Positions 53,901 through 62,926 of a DNA stretch of 64,000 bases are shown piece by piece; the first letter of the stretch is position 1, and the number at the start of each line of letters is the position of its first letter. The notes beneath the pieces were generated by a model. That model did no database searches, was not told where the DNA came from, and worked only from the letters and a program-made list of their open reading frames with translations. The stretch lies in contig NZ_CP094971.1 in NCBI RefSeq assembly GCF_022869825.1, forward strand, positions 1,799,501 to 1,863,500, in the 5' to 3' direction. The position numbers were made by a program, and so were the translations under genes. The stretch comes from Clostridium sp. BJN0001. Lineage in GTDB: Bacteria; Bacillota; Clostridia; Clostridiales; Clostridiaceae.

Positions 53901-54890
53901 TCTTATCCACTCAGATATATATGGAATAGCTTTTTCTATATTATTTTTTAAAAATATATTTATCTTTGATGCAAAATCATCACCAACTACTTCATATATA
54001 GTACTGTCCGTATTTTCTAAAATAGAAATGATTTTATTTAAAGCTTTCTCTATTTCATATTTTGCATTATCAGAATGTATATATTCTTTTAAATGACTTG
54101 CTGCATATTTTGAAATTTTATAAGAAGAATCTTCATCTAAAATATCACCGATATTTCTTTCTCCTATACTTTTTAAAAAATCATTAAATACATTATAAAA
54201 TCCTGCATCTTTTAAAATATAACTTATCTTTTTTTCATCATATTTTTCTATCTGCGTGCAGATATTTTTCTTTATTTTTTGTTTTAATTCTTGACCTGAA
54301 ATTTCTGATAATTTATATGATGAAACATCACTATATGATTTGTCAAAACACTCTTTAATTATGCCATCATCACCCATTTTATTTAAAATAACATTATAAA
54401 TAAAATCTGTTATTTTAGCACTTTGAGAATCAGTTATAATTTCATCTACTTTAAAAACGTCTATATTTTTATGTATAGTTTCGTCTAAAACTACATCTGA
54501 TACATTAGATATAACTTTAAGAATATTCTCCTTTGTTTTTGAAAATCCATCAAAATTTTTCAAAGAGAAATTTTCTGAGTTTTTAATTAAAGATTCAGAT
54601 ATAAAAGTATCTGTAGTTTTTAATATTTCATCTTTAAACTGTGTGCTTTTTATTGAATCCTTTATTGTTGAAGCATTTATTATGTCTCTTTCAACAAGAT
54701 TAGATATCTCTTCAATAAATTTTTCTTTATTTTTCTTTACTATTCCGCCAAATTTTATAGACTTAAATCCTAAAAAATTTAAAGGTTTATATTCTTTAAA
54801 GAGCATATTTACTGCATATTTATTTGTTATGTATCCAGCAGTTCCTCCTGATAAAACCTGCAAAATAAAAAGTAATATTTTAATATCCAT
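50910..54890 (-). CDS. Giant DUF445 membrane protein
   Basis: 1326 residues. N-terminal segment with A-G-Y-I-T-N-K-Y-A-V-N-M-L-F, a second related unit near 640-740 (F-T-N-V-I-A-L-W-M-L-F-H-P-Y-K) and a last membrane segment near 1290. Between them are long Ile/Lys/Asp-rich helices. DUF445 proteins are usually about 400 residues. The repeated motif shows two DUF445 units fused. It may bridge membranes or spore layers; unproven. It overlaps the radical-SAM start. Confidence 0.85.
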   Translation of the reverse strand: MDIKILLFILQVLSGGTAGYITNKYAVNMLFKEYKPLNFLGFKSIKFGGIVKKNKEKFIEEISNLVERDIINASTIKDSIKSTQFKDEILKTTDTFISESLIKNSENFSLKNFDGFSKTKENILKVISNVSDVVLDETIHKNIDVFKVDEIITDSQSAKITDFIYNVILNKMGDDGIIKECFDKSYSDVSSYKLSEISGQELKQKIKKNICTQIEKYDEKKISYILKDAGFYNVFNDFLKSIGERNIGDILDEDSSYKISKYAASHLKEYIHSDNAKYEIEKALNKIISILENTDSTIYEVVGDDFASKINIFLKNNIEKAIPYISEWIRKNKAEIENLIEESVDESVGTMNESIKKIIITKVRESFLSDISSKSGIVEKIIKYIEDLSSSDEASYKIYETLFKFIKENKIKDIVKKLKENKIISDDNIKKVSSFIIDKIDKNSDKIVSILIERIKIQKISNLINVSNNEENLEKYLSKASYFIKNQIEKNSSHILDTIFDKNASDFISSSEIFLKVKSYIENSKEKIYDYIKNEVKNFNLADNEEDIKKFLNTALLTYSEKKIEEYSSKNLSLVLSKEIKNKKEISKYIGNEVLNYAYSEIDSILKDKVKKIVKDNLLTYDDDKILELADRFMGKELRPISVFGAFLGSLAGFIFAIFSTNIGIYGFYMSPFSIISSVILMSLVGIFTNVIALWMLFHPYKQNKFLKKIPFLKYFSLGYIPAHKKALASGVASVIESDLLNSDKIKVLLKKNEETIISNYLHDIKKNDYKKVLSLIKKKKSSIISFAFKKTNSLNINNAQKNAERIKDLDVQFFIKNLKIDENEIKKILILRVKKYLNDGFKDILTEEKVLSYSKELNVKNIVLNNNDTYSDFLKNSLNDILNDEKCIDLKKSIVKKIDSSLLDNFSEVMKKEFEKFLFSEFCNDKTIGDIFNGNVKSLIDKNLNSITMFLAEKINLYISSNKDSIKDTVINNVSENLGFFERIAYSTFGGDKIVSRTVDIMIDKKLVPFIGLKFNEIKDVVNNILYKNVYPINVKELKVKSEEFNLNNIFEKIDVEFKSDKDFRNNINKKIGNVLDKIFSKELGFYADLLNINNSKLFIDKFNNECDILDKSILLNVENNIKKLTEDVNDNIKFISASAFNNIDIDKFEYTADKLSDIIKPECKNLSSIVLDIKSKKIGDIIDEKDFVFKVKKVISNISVERFLYEKVFDMIIDEKLSFISDDIKESLSKVILYSASDAVKMHIKNIIINARLKDISVKEIMLMQSKTIDDLFKSFAGAYYKRLYIYGAFGGIFGLNIYSSVIVFLAESLNTFFEEKGGEVFEK

Positions 54891-54894
54891 TTAT

Positions 54895-55536
54895 TCATTC
54901 ACCTATCTTTGTCATTTTTAAATCTGCGTCTCTTTTTGAGAAAACACATCCGCAATAATTCTGTCTATATAAATTATATTCTTTAGATAATTCTATCGAT
55001 CTTTTATATCCATTTCTCTTTTTAAAATCAGAGAAAAGATATTTAACATTTAAATCTTTTGAAATGCTTTCACCTATTTCATTAAGTTTTTCTGCATTTT
55101 TATATGGACTTATTGAAAGCGTAGTTGTAAAATAATCCATTCCAAGTTTTTCTGCTAGATATGCTGATTCCTTAAGCCTTAACTCATAGCATTTAAAACA
55201 TCTTTCTCCACCTTCTTTTAAATTTTCAAGGCCTTTTGACATATTAAAAAACGTATCAGTATCATACTTTCCTTCAACAAAATTTACTTCGTTTTCAAAA
55301 TGCATAGATGATATGAGTCTTTTTATTTCCTCTACTCTATGATCATATTCTACTTTTGGAGAAATATTAGGATTGTAATAAAATACTGTAATTTTAAAAT
55401 ATTTAGAAAGATATTCTAACACATAACTGCTACACGGTGCACAACAGCTGTGAAGAAGAAGCTTTGGAACTTCTTTCTTATTTTTTAATGTTTCTATTGT
55501 TTCATCTAATATTTTTTGATAATTTATATTATTCAT
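54895..55536 (-). CDS. queH: Epoxyqueuosine reductase QueH
   Basis: 213 residues. C-C-A-P-C near residue 30, E-R-C-F-K-C near 112 and Y-C-G-C-V-F-S near 195 supply the metal/Fe-S cysteines of QueH (DUF208). It performs the last step of queuosine tRNA modification. Confidence 0.93.
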   Translation of the reverse strand: MNNINYQKILDETIETLKNKKEVPKLLLHSCCAPCSSYVLEYLSKYFKITVFYYNPNISPKVEYDHRVEEIKRLISSMHFENEVNFVEGKYDTDTFFNMSKGLENLKEGGERCFKCYELRLKESAYLAEKLGMDYFTTTLSISPYKNAEKLNEIGESISKDLNVKYLFSDFKKRNGYKRSIELSKEYNLYRQNYCGCVFSKRDADLKMTKIGE

Positions 55537-55628
55537 TATTCTCTCCCAAATTAGTCTTTTAAAATCTACTATACATTATTTTTTTTCTATTTACAAGAAA
55601 TGTACTATAAAACAATCAAATAAAAAAA

Positions 55629-55657
55629 GCTATGCATTAAATTTTTTAATGCATAGC
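55629..55657 (-). terminator. Terminator after DUF805 gene
   Basis: GCTATGCATTAAA/TTTAATGCATAGC with minus-strand T-run; perfect 13-bp stem. Confidence 0.8.
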
Positions 55658-55685
55658 CATAATTCCATTTTCCGATTAATAAGTA

Positions 55686-56042
55686 TTATTGAATTTTATT
55701 TTCTTCTATAGGATCTTCTCCATATTCATTTTCTCCAACAGTTCCTGCAGTACAAGATAATACAAGCATCCATATTGGTCCAACTATAGGTATGAGAGAT
55801 ATAAACCACCAGACACCACTTTTACCAATATCATGTAAACGTCTTACTTGAATTGCAAGAGCAGGAACGATTACTGCAAGAAAATATATTGTTGTAAGAA
55901 TATCCATTTCTATAGCATAGTCAATAATCCCTAAAATTATAACTGCTATGCTATTAAAAAGAACAAACATCCAAAATTCCTTTCTTCTTGCACGCCCACT
56001 GAAGTCAGCATACTTCTTAAATGCACCTAAATAATACTCCAT
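55686..56042 (-). CDS. DUF805 membrane protein
   Basis: 118 residues, three to four membrane segments, F-S-G-R-A-R-R-K-E-F-W and R-R-L-H-D-I-G-K-S-G motifs of DUF805. Function unknown. Confidence 0.92.
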   Translation of the reverse strand: MEYYLGAFKKYADFSGRARRKEFWMFVLFNSIAVIILGIIDYAIEMDILTTIYFLAVIVPALAIQVRRLHDIGKSGVWWFISLIPIVGPIWMLVLSCTAGTVGENEYGEDPIEENKIQ

Positions 56043-56131
56043 TTATAATTCCTCCTAAATCATTTGATATTAATATATATTCTATATTAATTATTTTATG
56101 ATTACTTACATTAATAAAGGAACGTAAAATG

Positions 56132-57130
56132 TTACATATTTAATAATTTTACAGCGTTTTTATCTCCCTTTTTACTGCTGCTTATTATCTTAAGTCCATC
56201 AATTTCATTTATAAACTTCGAGAACTTTGTATATCCATAATTTCTTGAATTGAAACTATTATATATTTCACATAGTTTTCTATTAAGTTCTCCCATATTT
56301 ATTTGATTCTTATCACTTTTCTTTAATATATCAATTATAGCTTCTGTAATTTTAGAAATAGGAATATTATTATTCTTTAGATGAACATTTATTGAATTTC
56401 CTTTTTTTTCAAGTTCAATTGTATCAAAACTTGTTAAAAATTTTGAAAGCTTAGTATATCCATAATTTCTTACATCAAAATCGGGATATCTTTTTACAAG
56501 TCTACTTCCAAGCTCTCCTATATCGATTCCTTTTTCTTCACTTCCATTTTCAGTTATTATCTTAAGCATAGCATCTTCTATTATTTTTATTCCTGTCATA
56601 TTTTGAGTTTCATCATTTTTAAGATCAACATTCAAACTACTCAAAGTATTTGAATTTTTATTTTCAGTAAAAATCTGATCATCACTCTGATCTTCTTCAA
56701 GCAAAATATCAAGATATTTAAAAAGATTACATGCTACGCTAAAAGGTTTTGGAGTTTTTTCTTCACCCATACCAATTACTGTCATACCAGATTCTCTAAG
56801 TCTAACAGCAAGCCTTGTAAAATCACTATCACTAGAAACAAGGCAAAAACCTTCAACATTATGTGAATATAAAATATCCATAGCATCAATTATCATTGCT
56901 GAGTCTGTTGAATTTTTACCTGTAGTATAGCTATACTGCTGTATTGGAGATATTGAATTTTCAAGAAGAACTTCTTTCCATCCAGATGTTGTTGTTAAAG
57001 TCCAATCTCCATATATTCTTTTATATGTTATAATACCGTAATTTGATATTTCATCAAGAATATACTTAATATATTTTGGTGAAACATTATCTGCATCAAT
57101 TAATACTGCAAATCTCTTTTCCTTTTCCAT
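56132..57130 (-). CDS. NYN nuclease-like protein with two LOTUS domains
   Basis: About 332 residues. NYN domain (V-L-I-D-A-D-N-V, S-D-S-D-F-T, metal Asp residues), then two OST-HTH/LOTUS copies each with R-N-Y-G-Y-T-K (about 235 and 310). Such proteins bind RNA. ATG at 57130 after AGGGGG. Confidence 0.9.
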   Translation of the reverse strand: MEKEKRFAVLIDADNVSPKYIKYILDEISNYGIITYKRIYGDWTLTTTSGWKEVLLENSISPIQQYSYTTGKNSTDSAMIIDAMDILYSHNVEGFCLVSSDSDFTRLAVRLRESGMTVIGMGEEKTPKPFSVACNLFKYLDILLEEDQSDDQIFTENKNSNTLSSLNVDLKNDETQNMTGIKIIEDAMLKIITENGSEEKGIDIGELGSRLVKRYPDFDVRNYGYTKLSKFLTSFDTIELEKKGNSINVHLKNNNIPISKITEAIIDILKKSDKNQINMGELNRKLCEIYNSFNSRNYGYTKFSKFINEIDGLKIISSSKKGDKNAVKLLNM

Positions 57131-57239
57131 TTTACTCCCCCTAAATATAACCATTAATATTTTTATTTTACCATATTGCGCAAATAAAAATAAGTAGATA
57201 ATCAAATTTAAGTATTATAACAATATAATTTTTCAAATT

Positions 57240-58223
57240 CTATGCTTCTAGTGCTGACTTATCGTCTTCTTTTTTTGCCTTTTTTAAATCAAGTCTTGCA
57301 TAAAATCCAGCAAGAATTGTTCCAGAAATTGAATGCCATACACATGATACTGCTGCTGCTATAGCAGCCTGAGGTGCTGATGCAAAATATGCTGTTGCAA
57401 GGCTTGTTGCAAGTCCTGCGTTTTGCATTCCAACTTCAATTGAAATTGTACGTTTCTTCTCAAGATTCATTCCTGCTACTTTTCCAACCCCATATCCAAA
57501 AAGATATCCAAGGGTATTATGTAGTAGTACTGCTATAAAAATAACTATTCCAGATTTAAAGAAATTTGCCCCTTGAAGAGAAATAACTCCTCCAACTATA
57601 AGTGCAAGCCCTGTAACTGATACTCCAGGCATAACCTGCTGAACATCTTTAAATGTCTTCTTTTCCCCAAATAAATAATTTAAAACAAATCCAATAAATA
57701 CTGGTATTATTACTGATTCAAATATTGAAATAAACATTCCCTTTGCATTTACTGTGATTCTTTCTCCTGCAAGAAGAAGCATTAAAGCTGGAGTTAAAAC
57801 TGGTGATAAAAGTGTCGATGCTGTTGTCATTCCAACTGAAAATGGTACATCACCATGACATAAAAATGACATTATATTAGAAGAAATGCCTCCAGGACAG
57901 CATCCTACAAGAATAAGACCTATTGCTATTTCATCAGGAAGATTTAAAACTTTAGATAAAGTAAATGCAACAACTGGCATTACTGTATACTGTGCTAAAG
58001 ACCCTATAAATATATCAAGCGGTCTTTTCGCTAAAATTTTGAAATCATTAGTTGTAAGAGTAAGCCCCATCCCAAACATTATGATTCCTAAAATAATAGT
58101 TTGTTTCGTTCCTTTAACCCACGTAAATAGCGATGGCATAATAAATGTAACCACAGCCACTGCAATAACAAATACTGCTGTATTATCAGCAAGCATCCTA
58201 CTTAATTTTTTTAACATTTTCAT
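57240..58223 (-). CDS. BASS-family (bile acid:sodium-type) transporter
   Basis: 327 residues, about nine to ten membrane segments, with C-C-P-G-G-I-S-S-N and G-M-Q-N-A-G-L-A signatures. BASS members carry organic acids such as pantoate or keto acids; substrate unknown. ATG follows AGGGGGC. Preceded by a T-box leader, so expected to respond to an uncharged tRNA. Confidence 0.92.
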   Translation of the reverse strand: MKMLKKLSRMLADNTAVFVIAVAVVTFIMPSLFTWVKGTKQTIILGIIMFGMGLTLTTNDFKILAKRPLDIFIGSLAQYTVMPVVAFTLSKVLNLPDEIAIGLILVGCCPGGISSNIMSFLCHGDVPFSVGMTTASTLLSPVLTPALMLLLAGERITVNAKGMFISIFESVIIPVFIGFVLNYLFGEKKTFKDVQQVMPGVSVTGLALIVGGVISLQGANFFKSGIVIFIAVLLHNTLGYLFGYGVGKVAGMNLEKKRTISIEVGMQNAGLATSLATAYFASAPQAAIAAAVSCVWHSISGTILAGFYARLDLKKAKKEDDKSALEA

Positions 58224-58261
58224 AAAAATAGCCCCCTAAATAAAAATATTATAAATTTAAA

Positions 58262-58545
58262 TAAAAAAAAGCGCTTCATCCCTAAAACTATAGGGACGAA
58301 ACACTTAAATTTCGCTATACCACCCTGTTTAAATAAGATATTGCTATCTTAAAAACACTCAAACGTACTAACATACGCGTTTCTTTTAACGGTGAACCTC
58401 CGTTAAGACTTACATAAAAAATTCAGCCTTACTTCTCCGAGATGATTTTTCATATATATATTCTATCAGCTTTCACCATACGCTGACTCTCTTAAAGATT
58501 TCTATACACTACTTTTTCTCTTCATCAAATTTAATTTATGAACAT
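58262..58545 (-). promoter_or_regulatory. T-box riboswitch upstream of BASS gene
   Basis: The T-box core AGGGTGGTATAGCG is at 58326-58313 on the minus strand, followed by the terminator (TTCGTCCCTA/TAGGGATGAA then T-run, about 58265-58302). Stem I with AGTA/GAA elements is at about 58445-58530. Specifier likely ATC (Ile), in GAA-AA-ATC-A, or AAA. It should sense uncharged tRNA. Confidence 0.85.
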
Positions 58546-58574
58546 AGAATACATCTTTTAATTTTGATTGTCAA
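58546..58574 (-). promoter_or_regulatory. Promoter of the T-box transcript
   Basis: TTGACA (58574-58569), 17-base spacer, TATTCT (58551-58546). Confidence 0.75.
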
Positions 58575-58663
58575 TCACTTTTTGCATAATATTTATATTT
58601 ACTTGCTTTTTTTGTTATATTATATGTATAATAATTTCATAAGACTATAAGGGGGCTAAAAAA

Positions 58664-59692
58664 ATGAGTTTTACAAAAATAAGAAGCTTGCCATCTCCTG
58701 AAGAGATAATAGCTGAAACTCCTCTATCAGAGGAATTAAAAAAATTAAAAGCACAAAGAGATAAAGAAATTAAAGATATATTTTCTGGAAAGGAAGATAA
58801 ATTTGTAGTAATTATAGGACCTTGTTCTGCAGATGAAGAAGATTCAGTATGTGACTATGTATCAAGACTTGCAAAAGTAAATGAAAAGGTTAAAGATAAA
58901 TTATTTATCGTGCCTAGAATTTATACAAATAAGCCTAGAACTACTGGTGAAGGATATAAAGGAATGCTTCATCAACCAGATCCTGAGAAAGCACCAAATA
59001 TGGTTGAAGGACTTCATTCCATAAGAAGAATGTTTATTCATGCAATACAAGAATCACATTTAACTCCTGCAGATGAAATGCTTTATCCATGTAACCATAT
59101 TTATTGTGATGATTTATTAACATATGTAGCAGTAGGTGCAAGAAGTGTTGAAAATCAGCAGCATAGATTAACTGCAAGTGGTGTTGATGTTCCAGTTGGA
59201 ATGAAAAACCCAACAAGTGGAGATTTATCTGTAATGTTTAATTCTATACAAGCTGCTCAAGCAGGACATGATTTTATTTATAAAGACAATGAAGTTCAAA
59301 CAGAAGGAAATCCTTATGCTCATGCAATTCTTCGTGGATCTGTAAATAAACATGGTAACAGTATAGAAAATTATCACTATGAAGAATTACTAAGAGTAAG
59401 TGAATTATATAAAGAGCATAATTTCCCTAATCCAGCTGTAATTGTAGATGCAAACCATGCAAACTCAGGTAAGAAATTCTACGAACAGCCTCGTATTGTA
59501 AATGAAATATTACATAGTAGAGAATATAACGGGGACCTTAAGAAATTAATTAAAGGTGTAATGATTGAAAGTTACATTGAAGAAGGAAATCAAAAAATAA
59601 GCGAACATATCTATGGTAAATCAATTACTGATCCATGCCTTGGATGGGACGCTACAGAAAAGTTATTATATGAAATAGCTGAAAGAGTTTAA
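58664..59692 (+). CDS. aroF: DAHP synthase (3-deoxy-7-phosphoheptulonate synthase)
   Basis: 342 residues, class I AroA type: G-P-C-S-A-D near residue 50, P-R-T-T-G near 89, H-A-N-S-G-K metal site near 264. It condenses PEP with erythrose 4-phosphate to open the shikimate pathway. Divergent from the T-box gene; promoter TATAAT at about 58629. Exact feedback class unknown. Confidence 0.94.
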   Translation: MSFTKIRSLPSPEEIIAETPLSEELKKLKAQRDKEIKDIFSGKEDKFVVIIGPCSADEEDSVCDYVSRLAKVNEKVKDKLFIVPRIYTNKPRTTGEGYKGMLHQPDPEKAPNMVEGLHSIRRMFIHAIQESHLTPADEMLYPCNHIYCDDLLTYVAVGARSVENQQHRLTASGVDVPVGMKNPTSGDLSVMFNSIQAAQAGHDFIYKDNEVQTEGNPYAHAILRGSVNKHGNSIENYHYEELLRVSELYKEHNFPNPAVIVDANHANSGKKFYEQPRIVNEILHSREYNGDLKKLIKGVMIESYIEEGNQKISEHIYGKSITDPCLGWDATEKLLYEIAERV

Positions 59693-59701
59693 TTTAAAAT
59701 A

Positions 59702-59744
59702 AAAAAAAGAACTGCCCATAAAAAAATTTGGCAGTTCTTTTTTT
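59702..59744 (+). terminator. Terminator after DAHP synthase
   Basis: AAAGAACTGCC/GGCAGTTCTTT, perfect stem, T-run. Confidence 0.85.
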
Positions 59745-59816
59745 ATATAAATTTCGTTCATATTTTCTTTACAAATGCATAATATTGTGCTATTATAACA
59801 GCAATTGAATATTTAT

Positions 59817-59914
59817 ACAGAGTAGGTGTTTGTGCGTTAAGTGTTACGAGAACGGGAAGTTGTCTCTTAAACGAAAAATTTAAAGTTTGCGGTACAAATA
59901 TTGCATTCCGCTGT
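59817..59914 (+). promoter_or_regulatory. Tetrahydrofolate riboswitch
   Basis: ACAG-AGTAGG opening, GCGTTAAGTG, GGGAAGTTG, then GCGGTACAAATATTGCATTCCG and closing CTGT: the conserved THF riboswitch elements in order. It lies upstream of a folT-like gene. Confidence 0.88.
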
Positions 59915-59990
59915 TAATAAAAGAGTTCTCTCTTTTACATCAGCAATAAATATTTTATTTATTTATTTTATTTAAAGGAGAGGATATATC

Positions 59991-60536
59991 ATGAAAACCC
60001 TATACACTTCTATCACAATGTCAACCAAGGAGCTAAAAAGCGTAAGAAATTTAGTTCTTGCTGGTCTTTTAATTTCACTAAAACTTATCTTTAGCATGTT
60101 TACATTATACGTTTCACCAATGCTTAGAATTTCATTTACATTTATGCCATCTGCATTTATAGGTATGCTTTTAGGCCCTTCTGTAGGTGCGATGTCTGGC
60201 GCAATTGGAGATATACTTTGCTATGTAGTGCGTCCTAGTGGACCATTTAATCCTGCTTTTACATTAATTTCAATACTTAGTGGATTTATTTATGGAGTTG
60301 TTTTTTATAACAAAAAAGTAACTATCAAAAGATGTATTATATGTGAACTTATAATGGTATTTTTAATAAACATTACTTTAACAACTCTTGCTTTAAGTCT
60401 TATGTACGGAAAAGGATTTTTTGCACTTCTTCCTTTAAGAGCTCTGAAATCATTTATTCAGGCTCCTATAAATATATTTTTACTTTATATTACATTAACA
60501 ACAGTTCAAAAAATTCATAGTAAGACTACAAGATAA
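59991..60536 (+). CDS. folT: Folate ECF transporter S-component (FolT family)
   Basis: 181 residues, five to six membrane segments, with R-I-S-F-T-F-M-P-S-A and G-P-S-V-G-A-M-S-G-A-I-G-D of ECF S-components. The THF riboswitch upstream supports folate as substrate. The ECF energising module is not in this window. ATG after AAAGGAGAGG. Confidence 0.9.
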   Translation: MKTLYTSITMSTKELKSVRNLVLAGLLISLKLIFSMFTLYVSPMLRISFTFMPSAFIGMLLGPSVGAMSGAIGDILCYVVRPSGPFNPAFTLISILSGFIYGVVFYNKKVTIKRCIICELIMVFLINITLTTLALSLMYGKGFFALLPLRALKSFIQAPINIFLLYITLTTVQKIHSKTTR

Positions 60537-60544
60537 ATAAAAAA

Positions 60545-60586
60545 ACTTATAGGAACTTTTAAATAATTTCAAAAGTTCCTATAAGT
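60545..60586. terminator. Bidirectional terminator between folT and ABC operon
   Basis: Perfect 16-bp stem ACTTATAGGAACTTTT/AAAAGTTCCTATAAGT between convergent genes. Confidence 0.8.
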
Positions 60587-60603
60587 TAAAATAATTTTTA
60601 ATT

Positions 60604-61464
60604 TTAAATCTGACCGCCTTCGACAACAAGACTTTCTTCAAATTCACTTCCATAAACTGATTTTAAAGTCGCCTCATATGCCTTGTGTATAAACTTTTCT
60701 TTTGCTAAAGTGTCAAGTTCGTCATTTATCCACTCTTTAAGTTCTGTATTTCCTTTTGCAACAGCAGGAGCAATTGTATCCTGTGAACCAAGTGATGAAA
60801 TTCCTACTTCATACTTAGGATTATCTTTAGCCCATGCAATGACCTCAGTGTTATCACTTAAAATAGCATCTCCACGCCCATCTTTTAAAGCTTGGAATAT
60901 TTCAGAATACTGCTCAAATTTAACAAGATCAACATCTGTATGATTCTTTGTCATATAAGTTTCTGCAGTTGTTCCTTTTGCAACAATTATCTTTTTTCCC
61001 TTTAGCTCGTCTTCACTCTTTATCTGTTTATCAGATGGAGAAACAACTCCAAGTGCAACTTTCATATAAGGATCTGCGAAATCTACTTTTTCTTTTCTTT
61101 CATCTGTCACTGTAAAATTAGCCATTATAATATCAACTTTATTTGATTCAAGATAAGATACTCTGCTTGCTGCATCAACTAATACAAATTCTACTTTATT
61201 TTCATCACCTAAAAGATCTTTTGCAAACCTCTTTGCAATATAAACATCAAATCCTTGATTATTTCCATCTGAATCAACATAACCAAATGGAGCTTTATCA
61301 CTAAATACTCCAATTTTTATTTTTCCTCTTTCCTTTATTTCACTAAGTGAACTTGCACTAGAAGCTGATTCACCTGCCTTACTAGAATTACCACATCCTA
61401 AAAATGTTACAACCGATACTGCACATATAGCAAGTACTGCAATTATTTTTTTAATTTTTTTCAT
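60604..61464 (-). CDS. Polar amino-acid ABC transporter substrate-binding lipoprotein
   Basis: 286 residues. Signal peptide and lipobox V-T-F-L-G-C; SBP family 3 (G-F-D-V-Y-I-A-K, D-I-I-M-A-N-F-T). Binds an amino acid outside the cell. Last gene of the operon. Substrate unknown. Confidence 0.94.
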   Translation of the reverse strand: MKKIKKIIAVLAICAVSVVTFLGCGNSSKAGESASSASSLSEIKERGKIKIGVFSDKAPFGYVDSDGNNQGFDVYIAKRFAKDLLGDENKVEFVLVDAASRVSYLESNKVDIIMANFTVTDERKEKVDFADPYMKVALGVVSPSDKQIKSEDELKGKKIIVAKGTTAETYMTKNHTDVDLVKFEQYSEIFQALKDGRGDAILSDNTEVIAWAKDNPKYEVGISSLGSQDTIAPAVAKGNTELKEWINDELDTLAKEKFIHKAYEATLKSVYGSEFEESLVVEGGQI

Positions 61465-61476
61465 TTTTACTGCCCC

Positions 61477-62226
61477 CTAATCATAATTAAAAACATTTAA
61501 AAATTTTTTTACACGTTCAGTTTTTGGATTTGTAAAAAATACATCAGGAGATGATTCTTCACATATTTTTCCTTCATCAATAAATACTATTCTATCCGCA
61601 ACTGCCTTTGCAAAAGCTATTTCATGAGTAACTATAAGCATTGTCATTCCCCTATTTCTAAGGTCTAAAATTACATCTAAAACTTCTCTTACCATTTCAG
61701 GATCAAGCGATGCTGTAACTTCATCAAAAAGCATAATTTCAGGTTTCATAATTAAAGCCCTTACTATTGCAATTCTCTGTTTCTGACCTCCTGAAAGCTG
61801 ACGAGGATATGAATTTTTTCTATCTAAAAGCCCTACTTTTGAAAGAAGTTTCTCTGCATCTTTTAAAGCTTCCTTCTTGTCCATCTTTAGTACCTTTAAC
61901 GGGCCTAGAAGAATATTTTCAAGAACCGTCATATTAGGAAAAAGATCATAACTTTGAAATACCATACCTATTTTTTCACGTACTTTTTGAAAATTTATAT
62001 TCTTATCATTAAAATTGAAATCTTTAAATCTTATATTCCCACCTTGAATTTTCTCAAGTCCATTTATACATCTTAAAAATGTGCTTTTTCCACAACCTGA
62101 AGGTCCTAAAATAACTATAACTTCACCTTTTTTTACTTTAAGACTTATACCTTTTAATACTTCAATATTATTATCATATTTTTTCTTTACATCATCTATT
62201 TCAATCAATATGTCCTTATCTTCCAT
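61477..62226 (-). CDS. Amino-acid ABC transporter ATPase (GlnQ-like)
   Basis: 249 residues. Walker A G-P-S-G-C-G-K-S-T, signature L-S-G-G-Q-K-Q-R, Walker B I-M-L-F-D-E. Energises the two permeases upstream. Confidence 0.95.
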   Translation of the reverse strand: MEDKDILIEIDDVKKKYDNNIEVLKGISLKVKKGEVIVILGPSGCGKSTFLRCINGLEKIQGGNIRFKDFNFNDKNINFQKVREKIGMVFQSYDLFPNMTVLENILLGPLKVLKMDKKEALKDAEKLLSKVGLLDRKNSYPRQLSGGQKQRIAIVRALIMKPEIMLFDEVTASLDPEMVREVLDVILDLRNRGMTMLIVTHEIAFAKAVADRIVFIDEGKICEESSPDVFFTNPKTERVKKFLNVFNYD

Positions 62227-62245
62227 AAAAAAACCTCCTATTCTT

Positions 62246-62926
62246 CTATTGCTCTTTAAAATGTGTTTCTATTCTTTTTGATATCTTAGATAGTGGATAA
62301 CAAACTATGAAATATAAAAAAAATATAAATGCATAAATATAAAAAGATGCATCTGGATAATCAAAACGTGATGTTTCTATAATCTGCTGTCCTACTTTAA
62401 CTACATCTATTACTCCTATAAGTACAACAAGTGATGTAGTTTTTATCATTCTTGTTGAAAGATTTATAACACCAGGAAGCAATTTTCTTATAGCCTGAGG
62501 AATCATAATATATCTATAAAGATTAAATGTATTAAGTCCAAGTGCCTTTCCAGATTCAATCTGATGTTTTGATATAGACATAAGTGCACCTCTTACTAAG
62601 TCACCCATTTCAGCAGCTCCCCAAAGAGTGAATACTACAATTGACATCGTCTCTCCGCTTACATCTATATTAATTATTTTTGAAACTCCAAAATAAAATA
62701 TAAAAAGCCAAACAAGTGTAGGAATTATTCTAAATGCTTCAAGATAAACTCTGTTTATAAAAAGGACTGCCTTATTTTTACTCATTCTTATAATTCCAAT
62801 AATTGCACCTAATATTAATCCTAATATAATAGATGAAAAAGCTATTGCACATGTTACATATAATCCTTCAAAAAGACGTCCTATATTTCCAGGTTCAAAT
62901 ATAACTTTAATGCCCAAATTCTGCAT
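62246..62926 (-). CDS. Amino-acid ABC transporter permease
   Basis: 226 residues, five membrane segments, E-A-F-R-I-I-P-T-L and E-S-G-K-A-L-G-L-N of the HisM/GlnP type. Overlaps the next permease by 20 bases. Confidence 0.94.
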   Translation of the reverse strand: MQNLGIKVIFEPGNIGRLFEGLYVTCAIAFSSIILGLILGAIIGIIRMSKNKAVLFINRVYLEAFRIIPTLVWLFIFYFGVSKIINIDVSGETMSIVVFTLWGAAEMGDLVRGALMSISKHQIESGKALGLNTFNLYRYIMIPQAIRKLLPGVINLSTRMIKTTSLVVLIGVIDVVKVGQQIIETSRFDYPDASFYIYAFIFFLYFIVCYPLSKISKRIETHFKEQ

